Assembly (NCBI GenBank): GCA_033398695.1
Contig: CM065802.1
Span: forward strand, 138,680,096-138,744,095
Reading direction: 5' to 3'
Origin: Orobanche coerulescens
Lineage: Eukaryota > Streptophyta > Magnoliopsida > Lamiales > Orobanchaceae
Length of the DNA stretch: 64,000 nt
The first letter of the stretch is position 1. Every line of letters starts with the position of its first letter. Position numbers and translations under genes: made by a program. This document shows positions 36,332 to 45,921 of this stretch, in pieces. Under the pieces are notes generated by a model. That model was not told the DNA's origin, did no database searches, and saw only the letters and a list, made by a program, of their open reading frames with translations.

Positions 36332-36915
36332 TTTATAATAATCCCAGTTTAGCGCGCGCTAGCCCCAGTTCTTAACGTGCGCTAACGGGTGTTTTGGGTA
36401 GTCTAGTATCCACTGTCCGAACACGGTAGCGTGCGCTACGTACCTTTTATAGCGTGCGCTACAACCATGCCATTAGCGTGCGTTAACACCAATGGTTAGC
36501 GTGCGCTAACGAATTATTTGATGCCCAGTACTGGAGTCCAGAACCTCCTGTTCTCTGATCTGATCTCGGTAGTGCGCGCTACACACAATATTTAGCATGC
36601 GCTACAACATCGTTTGCGTACGCTAAAAACCACTCATAGCGTACGTTAGGCATTTATCCAATGCAGTCCAGTAGCCACTGGACTCTGCCTGATTCGTCCT
36701 TAGCGCGCTACACCAATTGTATAGCGTGCGCTACTTCAGCCTACTAGCGCGCGCTACTTACCATTCGTAGCGTGCGCTACTTACAACCCAACTGCAGTCC
36801 AGTGCCTTCTGGACTGTCTGCTTGAAACAAACTAGCGTGCGTTAGTATTGAAAGGTAGTGTGCGCTACCCGTACTCAATTAGCGCACGCTAAAGAGAGTA
36901 CGTAGCGTGCGCTAC
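36332..36915 (-). promoter_or_regulatory. U3 promoter of LTR F: TATA box plus TAGCGTGCGCTA array
   Basis: The minus strand has TATAAAT at about 36331-36337. Directly upstream, over about 570 bp, lie some twenty copies or near-copies of a 12-bp palindrome (TAGCGTGCGCTA, TAGCGCGCGCTA, TAGCGCACGCTA, TAGCGTACGTTA), spaced irregularly by 10-40 bp. Function is inferred. Confidence 0.6.
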
Positions 36916-37162
36916 TCCGCACACACAGCACACTATGAAAATGGCAACGCTGATCACCACCACACGATTCTCCAACTAGATTGATGATGAATGACGATTG
37001 ATACACGATACAATTACATCCGAACAGTGAAAACAATGAACGAATATGAATGATGAATGATCATGATTGATGAATAATTATTAATGAGTGAAAATCCACT
37101 GAGTGACAATCACCGAATGAAATTATTGAATGATAATGACTGAATTACAACCGGGTATTACA

Positions 37163-37180
37163 TACACCCCCCCTTAAAAG
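37163..37180 (-). other. Polypurine tract of element F
   Basis: The minus strand reads CTTTTAAGGGGGGGTGTA immediately before the 3' LTR start TGTAATACCC. Confidence 0.88.
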
Positions 37181-37196
37181 AGTTTCGTCCCCAAAA

Positions 37197-38048
37197 CTAA
37201 GGGTCAAACAACTCGGGATGACTCTCCCGCATACTATCCTCAGTTTCCCAAGTAGCCTCTTCGACTCCGTGTCTAGACCACTGAATTTTAACCAAAGGAA
37301 TCGTCTTATTCCTCAACTGTTTGATTCGCCGCTCTAAGACTCGTATGGGACGCTCCTCATACGAATGATCATCTGCGATCTCGATTTCGTCGAACTGAAG
37401 TATGTGACTCGGGTCGGCAACATACTTCCGTAGCTGAGAGACGTGAAACACATTATGAATTCGGCTCAACACCGGAGGTAAAGCCAATCGATAAGCTAGC
37501 TCGCCTACTCGTTCCAAAATCTCAAACGGTCCAATAAATCTTGGACTCAACTTTCCCCACTTTCCGAAATGGAAGATACCTCGACTCGGGGACACCTTGA
37601 CCAAAACGTGGTCACCCGTCTCGAACTCTAGTGGTCGACGACGATTGTCTGCATAAGATTTTTGTCAACTCTGAGCGGTCAACAAACGACTCCTGATCAA
37701 AGCTACCTTCTCACGGGCGGCTATAAGCATATCGGGCTCGGTGCCGATTGATTCGGATAGGTCATCCCAACACAAAGGAGATCGACAACGAAGACCGTAC
37801 AAGGCCTCGTAAGGTGCCATCTTAATCGAAGCATGCCAACTATTATTATACGTGAACTCGATCAATGGTAGTTGGGCTTCCCAATCGTCTTTCCAATCGA
37901 GGACGCATGCCCTCAACATGTCCTCTAATGTCTGAATAGTCCTCTCTGATTGCCCGTCGGACTGAGGATGAAAAGCGGTACTGAGATTAAGCTGAGTTCC
38001 CATAGCACGATGAACTGATTTCCAAAACTGACACAAATCGTCCGTCAC
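37197..38048 (-). pseudogene. Integrase C-terminal half and chromodomain-like tail of element F
   Basis: This continues the integrase from 38144 after a small frame disruption near 38035. It contains the last catalytic E block (SDGQSERTIQTLEDMLRACV) and WHASIKMAPYEALYG. A stop (TGA at about 37662-37664) follows the TAQS residues. The same frame resumes with KSYADNRRRPLEFE, the module RFIGPFEILERVGELAYRL and a chromodomain-like end (LVKIQWSRHGVEEATWE). It stops 34 bp inside the PPT. The tail is thought in chromoviruses to steer integration towards chromatin marks. Confidence 0.88.
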
Positions 38049-38143
38049 GATCGGAAACGATACTTTTAGGAGTACCGTGCAGTCTCACTATCTCTTTGAT
38101 GAACAGCTGGGCAAGTCTCTCGGGACCCCACGTATCCTTAATC

Positions 38144-39445
38144 TCAAAAGCGGTCCACAATCACCCAGATCGTATTCATGCCACGACGACTCATCGGCAA
38201 ACTCGTGATGAAATCCATAGAAATGTCTTCCCACTTCCTCTCTGGAATAGGGAGAGGTTTCAGCATACCCGTCGGTCGCTGATGTTCTATCTTGACTTGC
38301 TGACAGGTTAAGCATCTCGAAACAAATTCCGCGACTTCTCGCTTCATATTACTCCACCAGTAATTTTGTTTCAAGTCCTCGTACATCTTGCTAGACCCCG
38401 GATGAACAGAATAAGGGATAGCATGAGCTTCTCTCAAAATCGAGTCTTTCAACTCGTCATTCGCCGGTACGCACAACTGATTCTTAAATCTCAAGAGTCC
38501 ATCCTCGTGGACCACGAATCCAGGGGCTTTCCCCTGAGCCACATCCTCACGGATGCGCAACAATGCTGGGTCTGAACCCTGATTCCCTCTGATTGCATCC
38601 TCAAGCGGTGATGAAATTTCTAACATGCAAAGTTGCCCTTGAACTCGCTGAAGCCAGACCTCGATCTCGGGTCTAAGGAATTCCTGTTGAAGCTCCTTCT
38701 GAACTGTTAAACGAGCAAGCATCTGCTCCTGAACGGACTTACGACTCAAGGCGTCGGCGACAACGTTCGCCTTGCCCGGGTGGTAAAGGATCTCGATATC
38801 ATAATCTTTGATTAATTCCAACCACCGTCTCTGTCGCATATTTAACTCCTTTTGAGTAAATATATACTTTAAACTCTTATGATCGGTGAATATCTGACAA
38901 GTAACGCCATAAAGGTAATGACACCAGATTTCTAAAGCGAACACCACGGCTGCTATCTCCAGGTCATGGGTCGGATAATTAATCTCGTAAGGTCTCAATT
39001 GCTGTGAAGCATAGGCAATAACCTTCCCATTCTGCATGAGCACACATCCGAGACCCTGCCCGGACGCATCACTATAAACCACAAATCCTTCCGTCCCTTG
39101 TGGCAAGGAAAGTACAGGTGCTGACATTAACCGACTCTTGAGTTCTTCAAAACTCCGTTGACATGCGTCGGACCACGTGTATTTCTTATCCTTTTGGAAA
39201 AGGTTCGTCAAGAGTTGAGCGATCTTAGAAAATCCTTCCACAAACCACCGATAATAACCGGCTAATCCGAGAAAACTTCGGGTTTCCTTAACATTCTTCG
39301 GAGGTAACCAATCTTGGATAGCCTCCGTCTTCTGAGGATCAACACGCACTCCATCCGCTGAAATTACATGCCCGAGAAAAGTCACTTCGGACATCCAGAA
39401 CTCACATTTGGAAAACTTTCCATAAAGTTGCTCTCGTCTCAACAC
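38144..39445 (-). pseudogene. pol: RNase H and integrase N-terminal half of element F
   Basis: In the same frame as the gag-protease-RT stretch, separated only by TAG at 39455-39457. It contains the RT thumb ([20 protein letters not shown]), RNase H ([36 protein letters not shown]) and the integrase zinc finger ([23 protein letters not shown]). The first catalytic Asp lies in MDFITSLP. A deletion of roughly 25-30 bp near 38144 removes the residues after VIVDR and shifts the frame. The next piece ([20 protein letters not shown]) reads on in another frame to about 38035. Confidence 0.9.
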
Positions 39446-39454
39446 GTCGAGAAC

Positions 39455-41902
39455 CTAATGAAGATGAACCTCGTGTTCCTCTCGGTTACGAGAATAAATC
39501 AAAATGTCATCGATGAAGACAACAACAAATTGATCTAAAAAGTCAATGAAAACCCGATTCATTAACTCCATGAATACCGCAGGGGCATTAGTTAGCCCGA
39601 ACGGCATAACTACGAACTCATAATGACCATAGCGTGTATGAAACGCTGTCCTTGCGATATCCGACTCTCGAATCCGCAACTGATGATATCCAGATATTAA
39701 GTCGATCTTGGAAAATACTGAAGCTCCCTGAAGTTGATCCAAAAGATCATCAATACGGGGTAAGGGATACTTATTCTTGATTGTCACCCTGTTCAACTCC
39801 CGATAATCAATACACAAGCGGAACGAACCATCCTTCTTCTTGACAAACAACACTGGTGCTCCCCACGGGGATGCACTCGGATGGATATAACCTTTCTCGA
39901 ACAACTCCTCAAGTTGATTCTTCAACTCCTGCATTTCGGTCGGGGCCATCCGGTATGGTGCCTTCGATATCGGGGACGTATCGGGCTCCAACTCAATCGT
40001 GAATTCCACATCTCTCTGTGGAGGCAAACCAGGTAACTCATCTGGAAAAACATCGGCATATTCTCTCACTACCGGAATATCCATCAACATTATTGGTGAT
40101 TCCTCGGTTTTGGTCATATAGCACCAATAACCAACACACCCCTGACTGAGTAATTTCACTGCTTTCATCAAGTTGATGACCTTACCAGAACAGCCGGGAT
40201 TACCTCCCTGAAAAACACATTCGACCCCATCGTCTGAAATGATAGTGACCATACGCTTACGGACACTAATGATGGCATCATGACGATCCATCCAATCAAT
40301 ACCCAAGATGACGTCGTCTCTCGGCAAATCTACTATGATTAGGTCCGATGGCCATACACGACCATGAAGCTGAATCGGATAATTCTGAATCTCACGATTT
40401 TCGGTAATTCGTCTACCATCAGGTAGACTAATGACATAAGGCTCACAACTAGTAGCACTACCCAAATGTAGTCTACTCAAACATGATTCGGAAATGAATG
40501 AATGCGATGCACCAGTATCAAAAAGGGTACACACAGGTTGAGATAGAATATCGAGTGTACCTGAGATCATCCGAGCCTCAGGATCGTCGGTCTTCTTCAT
40601 CTCATAAATTTGAGGCTTGCTAGTCCCGGCACCGGACGCTCCCGTCTGATGGCTAAAGGCTCCACCTTTATTCGCTCCTGTCATCTTGAACGACGCAGAC
40701 TGAGTGGCCTGATGTTGAACAGCTGACTGTTTCGGGGCCTGAGATGACACTGGAGTAGGTTTGGAGTCCCTACGGCAAAAACGGGCCTTATGCCCAGCAA
40801 TCCCACAGTTATGACACGTGACAGACTGTCTCGGAAACTTGGTGCTGACATGACCAAGATCCCCATAGTTAAAACAGGTGACGGCTGAACTGGACGCTCG
40901 CGACTGAGATTCTGCGGGTTTAGGCGCCATAGGAGGTCGCTCAGAAAAAGTAGAGCCCGCACGTGGTTTCTTGAAAGTGGCCTGACTGCCGTCAGACTGA
41001 TTACGGTTCTTGGACTTCTTGCCAGCAGATGAAGGTTGTTGCTTAGAAATCTCCTTAGCAGTAAGCTCGTAAGTAAGAGCTTTCTCGATGAATTCGGCCA
41101 GAGTAGTGCAATTATGATTAAGCAACTGTAGCCGCATGCGAGGTTTCAGCCTCTTGCTGAAATATTTGATCTTGTCCGCCTCAGAGTAAATGATATATGA
41201 GGCGAACGGGAGAAGCTCATGAAATTTTTCGGCGATGGCAAGAACATCATCGTCTACTGAAAGGTCGGGAGTGAGTAATTCCGACAACTTAGCCTCCCTG
41301 AGTGGGGCTGGATAATACCTCTCCATCATGAGAGTTTTGAACCGATCCCAAGTACATGATCCTTCGGTGGGCTTCAACGATAACCACCAAGAATGAGCGC
41401 TCTTACCAAGATAGTAGGCCGCAACTGAAACTTTATGCCCTTCCGAGCAATCCACCATAGCAAATAACTTCTCAAAATGCTCAAGCCAATGAACAATATC
41501 CACCGGCTCAGATGAGCCCTCGTAGGTAGGTGGTCGCTGGCGAGAGATATCGCCAATGATACTGCTTACACCCCTCTCCTGCCTCTGAGGTGGCGGCGGA
41601 GGAGCCTGTTGATTTTGAGTAGCGGAGTTATGCATCGTCTCCATTAGTTGTGCCATCTGCGTCATTTGGGCCATCATGCCCTGGATAAAAGCGAGTGGGT
41701 CAACCCGAACGCCCTCTGACTGAGCTGTGTCCCGGGTACGACTCCCTGATAGTGAATGATTACGCCCAGGTGAATGAGTGGCAGCATCACTGCTCGATGA
41801 GTTAGCATTATCTCTCGCATTCGCCCGTGTATTCACACGAGCTCTCGGGATTCGGCCCGCACCACGGCCTCGTCCTCCTCGTCCTCTTCTTGCTCTCTCC
41901 AT
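39455..41902 (-). pseudogene. gag-pol: gag-protease-RT polyprotein of element F (815 codons open)
   Basis: Starts at ATG 41902 ([14 protein letters not shown]). Order by residue: Arg/Gly-rich N terminus (1-40), gag core about 130-260 ([16 protein letters not shown]), and zinc knuckles at about 345-385 ([14 protein letters not shown], degenerate; [14 protein letters not shown], intact). Then the aspartic protease with catalytic DTG in [12 protein letters not shown] (about 460), and RT from about 600 with [20 protein letters not shown]. The catalytic IDD lies in [13 protein letters not shown] near 800. The stretch ends at a TAG that probably replaced a sense codon, since RT continues in frame beyond it. 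Apart from that stop the protein looks functional. Confidence 0.93.
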
Positions 41903-42387
41903 ACTGAAGTAGGAAAGTCACATGATGATTATATTTCTCGCATGAATATCACGTTATGATTATGACATGAGATAATGAAAATGAGCATACACGCTCAAAC
42001 ACAGTGATTACATGAATGATTAATTGAGGTGACATGATTATCTGATGAAATTCTTGAAATGATTATCTTGAACAAGTTAACAAGATTGATGATATGATCT
42101 TCCTGATCAACAACTGAGTAATGAAATGAATTGAGTGATTAACGAGTTAACATGACCGTCCTGGTCAAAATGAGAATGATGATTGAGGATTGTTAACTGA
42201 TGAATTATGAATGAATGATTCTTATGGCCAGAAATTATACCATGGCGTTAGAAATCTTACAGTTCTTTCGGTCTGATTGGCTCGGCATTTGCACAGGTCA
42301 CACGTGACGCGAAAGTCCAAATGATACTAGTCTGATGAACGATGATTTCAAATGAGACATGACTCGGAAGGTAGTATTCAAAACCAC

Positions 42388-42399
42388 GCTCCGATACCA
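42388..42399 (-). other. Primer binding site of element F
   Basis: TGGTATCGGAGC on the minus strand, 4 bp from the inner boundary of the 5' LTR at 42404. Confidence 0.88.
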
Positions 42400-42403
42400 A
42401 CTC

Positions 42404-43333
42404 TGTAACACCCCAAACTAGGCGGATATTACAGTGCCGTGGACCCCCGACTGGGACCCACCAGGCGAATGAAAACTGATGAATTAAATAATATAATTGT
42501 AGTACCGAACCACATTATATTACCAAATACTCCGATGAGGAGCTTAAGTACAATACACCAGGACAATACAGAATACTAGTATATTTTATATGAAGATAAA
42601 ATACACCACCCTGAATGAATAAACATCTCAAACGGAATTTGCAGCGGAAAATACAAATGACAGAAATGACTGAAATGACTGAAATGACTGAAATAACCGG
42701 AATGACTGGGGGCCCCTACAAGTATCATTGGGACTCCTCACCGTCAACATGCTCTTCCCGTGCCTTTGCCTTGCCGTGACCTGAAAACAAAATCCCCCAA
42801 CGGTGTCAGTTACACAGAACACTACGGGCGTACTATGATACTCCTCTTCAGCGTAATTCATAACTAAGGATATTTCATAATTTCAGATATATCATGATTG
42901 TGTATTTTCAACCCTTGAGGATTGTTGTTCTGTGTAACGGACCCCGTTGGGGGATTTGTTTTCAGGTCATGGTAAGGCAAAGGCACGGGAAGAGCATGTC
43001 GACGGCGAGGAGTCCCAGTGATACTAGTAGGGGGGCCTAGTCATTCCGGTTATTTCAGTCATTTCAGTCATTTCAGTCATTTGTATTTTCCGCTGCAAAT
43101 TCCGTTTGGGATGTTTATTCATTCAGGGTGGTGTATTTTATCTTCATATAAAATATACTAGTATTCTGTATTGTCCTGGTGTATTGTACTTAAGCTCCTC
43201 ATCGGAGTATTTGGTAATATAATGTGGTTCGGTACTACAATTATATTATTTAGTTCATCAGTTTTCATTCGCCTTGTGGGTCCCAGTCGGGGGTCCACGG
43301 CACTGTAATATCCGCCTAGTTTGGGGTGTTACA
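42404..43333. repeat. Palindromic 5' LTR of element F (inverted U5-U5 repeat)
   Basis: Arm 1 (42404-42820) has the same orientation as the 3' LTR start at 34595-35011. Arm 2 (42821-43333) is the reverse complement of 34595-35117. The arms are nearly identical over about 417 bp, with an unpaired centre of about 100 bp. U3, the TATA box and the palindrome array are missing. At the junction both parent sequences share CACAGAA, so a template switch at microhomology is likely. The outer end (GGGGTGTTACA at 43333) abuts a perfect TSD. Confidence 0.92.
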
Positions 43334-43338
43334 TCTCC

Positions 43339-43555
43339 GTCTAAGATTCGGTTTTCGACGACTTTGACGGATGTTGGATTCATACGTGGCACGAGACGAT
43401 CGTCCATGGTCGGACATCATAGACGATCGCCAGATACCAAAAGACGATCGTCGTGGTTGCCGACTGCTGGGTGTTTGCCCAGCGTATGTCTTCTATGGTA
43501 GGCTTTCAGACCATTATGCCGATCGCTATCTAGGCGTATTAATCACCGCAGAACA
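43339..43555 (-). repeat. 5' LTR of element E, second segment
   Basis: This resumes the LTR of E after element F, starting GTCTAAGATTCGG, and ends CGCAGAACA. It matches 23381-23597 and is followed by TSD AAGCT. Confidence 0.93.
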
Positions 43556-43560
43556 AAGCT

Positions 43561-44126
43561 GACTAGAGATCCCAATATCTAGGTTCAACGGGACAACCAA
43601 TTCATAAAATTGGGCACGATCACTGTGGGGGTTACCCCGAACCGACCATTCCTAGGATGAAAACAGTGATACCCGTAGAGAGAGGTTAAGCTTATGCTTT
43701 TAATGATTCTTAAGTCGACAACGAATAGTCGTGTGGAGTAAAATACGGGTTTGCTCAAAACACTTAAAGAGAATCATCTATGTTGGAGTGAAGAGGGGCC
43801 GCTTCAAAGGAGATATAAAGGCACAATTCTTTAGAAACTCTCACAGAACCAGGACGGTGTCTCCAAAACGGGAACAAGAATGAGAACAGAATAAATCAGG
43901 GAGGGCACTTGCGAAGGATATACGATCACTTACACAAGCGGTCGGACAGTTCAAAGGCATCTAGTCATACTGTCTAGCTAGTAAGGAGAATATATCTTTT
44001 CGAGGGAAGGTTCAAGGAGCATACTCTACCTATCCTATGCAATGCCTAACTGCAGTAACTATCACCAGGTCAAACTCCGTGTCTGGCGTGTGCTGCTGGA
44101 CCATCAATCTCATTCATGTGGGGGAT
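43561..44126 (+). other. 3' untranslated region and polypurine tract of element D
   Basis: It joins 22670 once E is removed. It has no reading frame. It starts with AGATCCCAATATCTAGG-type sequence typical of the region after copia RNase H and ends in the PPT ATGTGGGGGAT at 44116-44126. Confidence 0.7.
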
Positions 44127-44442
44127 TGCTGGAAAAATAGAGGAAATGGGCTGTTTTGAGCAGCCCACTTGAGAGGCAATTTTGAGTGGGCTCGACTACG
44201 AGTTAAAGTCGGGACTTAGTTGTAATACGTAGTACTCCGTACGAGGTTTCCAAAACATGTAAAAACACTCAAAATGATTGAGGAATGAGATGTAATGTTC
44301 CAAAGTGAACCCTTTAAAAATGGGTTTGGGATGTTATCCCACATTGGAAAAAGAAGAGAAAAATTGTGAGTATATAAGGAGATGTAGACAATGTCTTGTT
44401 CAAAAAGTGAGACATGAGTGGATGTGTGACTAGGCGCCCCTC

Positions 44443-44505
44443 GCGCACACACACACACACACACGCGCGCGCGCCGCCGCCGCCGTTCGGCCGGCCGGCC
44501 GGCCC
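44443..44505. repeat. (CA)n(CG)n(CCG)n(GGCC)n composite simple repeat
   Basis: A continuous run of alternating purine-pyrimidine (about 20 bp CA, then 10 bp CG), followed by CCG triplets and CCGG repeats. It starts about 65 bp after the TATA box of LTR D. Confidence 0.9.
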
Positions 44506-44997
44506 GGCTCGGTTCGGTTACGATCGGTCTTGGTCGAAGGGCGATTTGGGCGAAATGTCTCGGCATCTCGAGGTTATCTTTTTACTGTAATTTTATTCGG
44601 TAAAAATTTATTTTACTGAAACATCTCAATTATAAATTCCGAATTTTTCGGATCCGGATAAATATCAATTTAATTGATAATTATCGAATTAAAAAGATCT
44701 GGATAAGTATTGAGATACCAATCCTGATCAGTTTAGAGTTCCTCCAGCACATGTCTCTCTCTCATCTTCACCTATAAATACAGATGTGAGGGGTCTTATT
44801 TTGAGACCGAATTTTCGTTCGTTCTTTTCCAGCCGGAATTCTGAGTTCGTTTTTTTTTGGGAAATAATTTCTATTCATATTTTGGTCGCGTCGGTGGTAG
44901 TTCAGGGTTTATTCTAGTTCGCTGAGGGTGCGATGGTCGATTTATCAGCGCATCGAGATGTTGTTTTATCCTGGGAGGCAGACGCCATACACTGCGA

Positions 44998-45063
44998 TTT
45001 GCAGCTCATGCAGTAGATTCAAAAGCATGATTTGTAGCTCATGCAGTAGATTCAAAAGCATGG
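44998..45063. repeat. 33-bp tandem duplication in LTR D
   Basis: Two copies (44998-45030, 45031-45063) differ at one or two positions and contain AGCTCATGCAGTAGATTC. Confidence 0.88.
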
Positions 45064-45364
45064 TAAATATTCCAAAAGTGTGTGTGTGTGTGTGTGATTT
45101 TCTGGATCAGGAAGGAAATCAGTTGTTTATGGAATGGAGCTGAATATGGCCGTTTTCTCTATGTGTATGTAATATCCGACGGAAATTCTTGCTTACTGTT
45201 GTATTATTCGGATAATTCAATACTGTTGTAGTCTTGTTGCATTTGTTTAATGTTTATTGATGTTGGAATATATCATAATAGACTTAATAAAAACTATCAC
45301 TTGCACTATGATTGAATTTTCAGCGTTGTATAGATAAATGCATTTTTTGGCTAGTAATTCTGTA

Positions 45365-45713
45365 CTTAACGTACGCTAACCCTTTAGCATAACGTACGTT
45401 ATAGTGCGAGATCTACGTACGTAAGGAGGTGCCTTTTACGTACGTAATACTTGTAGTCGTATCCAATCTCAACTTTCGGCGTGTGGGGTCGGGCGTGATT
45501 CGAATATCTGATCTTTTGGAGGCAACCTAGTTGACCTACATTACGTACGTAATGCTCCAAGCAATAACGTACGTAATAAGGTTCATATTTTAGTCCAGTA
45601 GCCTCTGGAATTAGCTTACGTACGGAACACTTTTGGTGTAGCGTACGTAAAGTTGCTAACGTACGTTATCCTTGGTGTATAACGTACGTAACGAACTGTG
45701 CTGTTATAAAAAG
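45365..45713 (+). promoter_or_regulatory. U3 promoter of LTR G: ACGTACGT palindrome array and TATA box
   Basis: About ten copies of TTACGTACGTAA or near-variants occur between 45365 and 45692, ending 12 bp before TATAAAAAG at 45705. The 3' LTR keeps the same array (53312-53640) and TATA box (53652). Confidence 0.6.
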
Positions 45714-45921
45714 ACAACTTGTGTCTTTCATTTTGCATGTTCAACTTCGTTATTTCTCCAGTATAAGCATCCCCCTGCCTCCCTAGATCACTTCTACCTC
45801 CTTTCCATTTGTGTTTGAACTATCATCTTGGTTTGGAGCTTGTTGATTGGAAGTTTGGAGTCATTCTTGAAGTTTAGAGTGTGTTCTTGTGATTTTGGTG
45901 TAGTGTTCTTCATTTCTGAAG

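Larger units (their letters stand above)
34595..37162 (-). repeat. 3' LTR of element F
   Basis: In sense (minus) orientation it begins TGTAATACCCGG at 37162 and ends GGGGTGTTACA at 34595. It contains a TATA box, a dense CpG-palindrome array, a candidate leader intron, a 52-bp tandem repeat and a short GAAATGACTG repeat at 34856-34890. Confidence 0.93.
34595..43333 (-). mobile_element. Element F: Ty3/gypsy chromovirus with palindromic 5' LTR
   Basis: Flanked by perfect TSDs TCTCC (34590-34594 and 43334-43338); the joined flanks reproduce the uninterrupted LTR of E. The 3' LTR is complete (34595-37162, 2568 bp). The 5' LTR (42404-43333) is only 930 bp and consists of two inverted copies of the U5 end. 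PBS, gag, protease, RT, RNase H, integrase, chromodomain-like tail and PPT are present in order, with only a few lesions. The group is Tekay/Del-like. Both element ends therefore read TGTAACACCCC inward, which is not normal for an LTR element. Confidence 0.95.
22671..43555 (-). mobile_element. Element E: Tat-lineage Ty3/gypsy retrotransposon with antisense gene
   Basis: Flanked by perfect TSDs AAGCT at 22666-22670 and 43556-43560. Without nested element F it is about 12.1 kb. Minus-strand order is 5' LTR, PBS, gag, protease, RT, RNase H, a second archaeal-type RNase H, integrase, then a plus-strand (antisense) gene, PPT and 3' LTR. The second RNase H and the antisense gene after pol are hallmarks of the Tat lineage. 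LTRs are about 930 bp and nearly identical by eye. The coding regions carry a modest number of stops. Confidence 0.93.
13049..45077 (+). mobile_element. Element D: old Ty1/copia retrotransposon, split by B and E
   Basis: Removing B (with one TSD) and E (with one TSD) joins three stretches, 13049-13346, 22143-22670 and 43561-45077. Together they read as the end of a plus-strand copia element: RT C terminus, RNase H, 3' untranslated region, PPT and 3' LTR. The 5' half was displaced by element A and lies left of the window. Both frames are strewn with stops. This is the oldest retrotransposon in the stack, since A, B and E all lie inside it. Confidence 0.75.
44127..45077 (+). repeat. 3' LTR of element D
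   Basis: It begins TGCTGGAAAAAT directly after the PPT and probably ends at ATATTCCAAAA near 45077, whose TTCCA is the inverse of the TGGAA start; the terminal CA seems mutated. TATATAAG at 44371 is a likely TATA box. The LTR is about 950 bp. The right boundary is inferred. Confidence 0.65.

Noticed and set aside
36340..36915. Regularly repeated palindromes that could be taken for a CRISPR array
   Set aside because: Repeats are only 10-14 bp, spacers are irregular, no cas genes exist, and the setting is a plant LTR.
34595..43333. Element F read as a DNA transposon because its ends are inverted repeats over 500 bp long
   Set aside because: PBS, PPT, gag-pol and a normal 3' LTR show that it is an LTR retrotransposon; the inverted ends come from an aberrant 5' LTR.
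44371..44378. TATA box at 44371 as the promoter of a host gene
   Set aside because: It falls at the expected place within the 3' LTR of element D, and no gene follows before element G.
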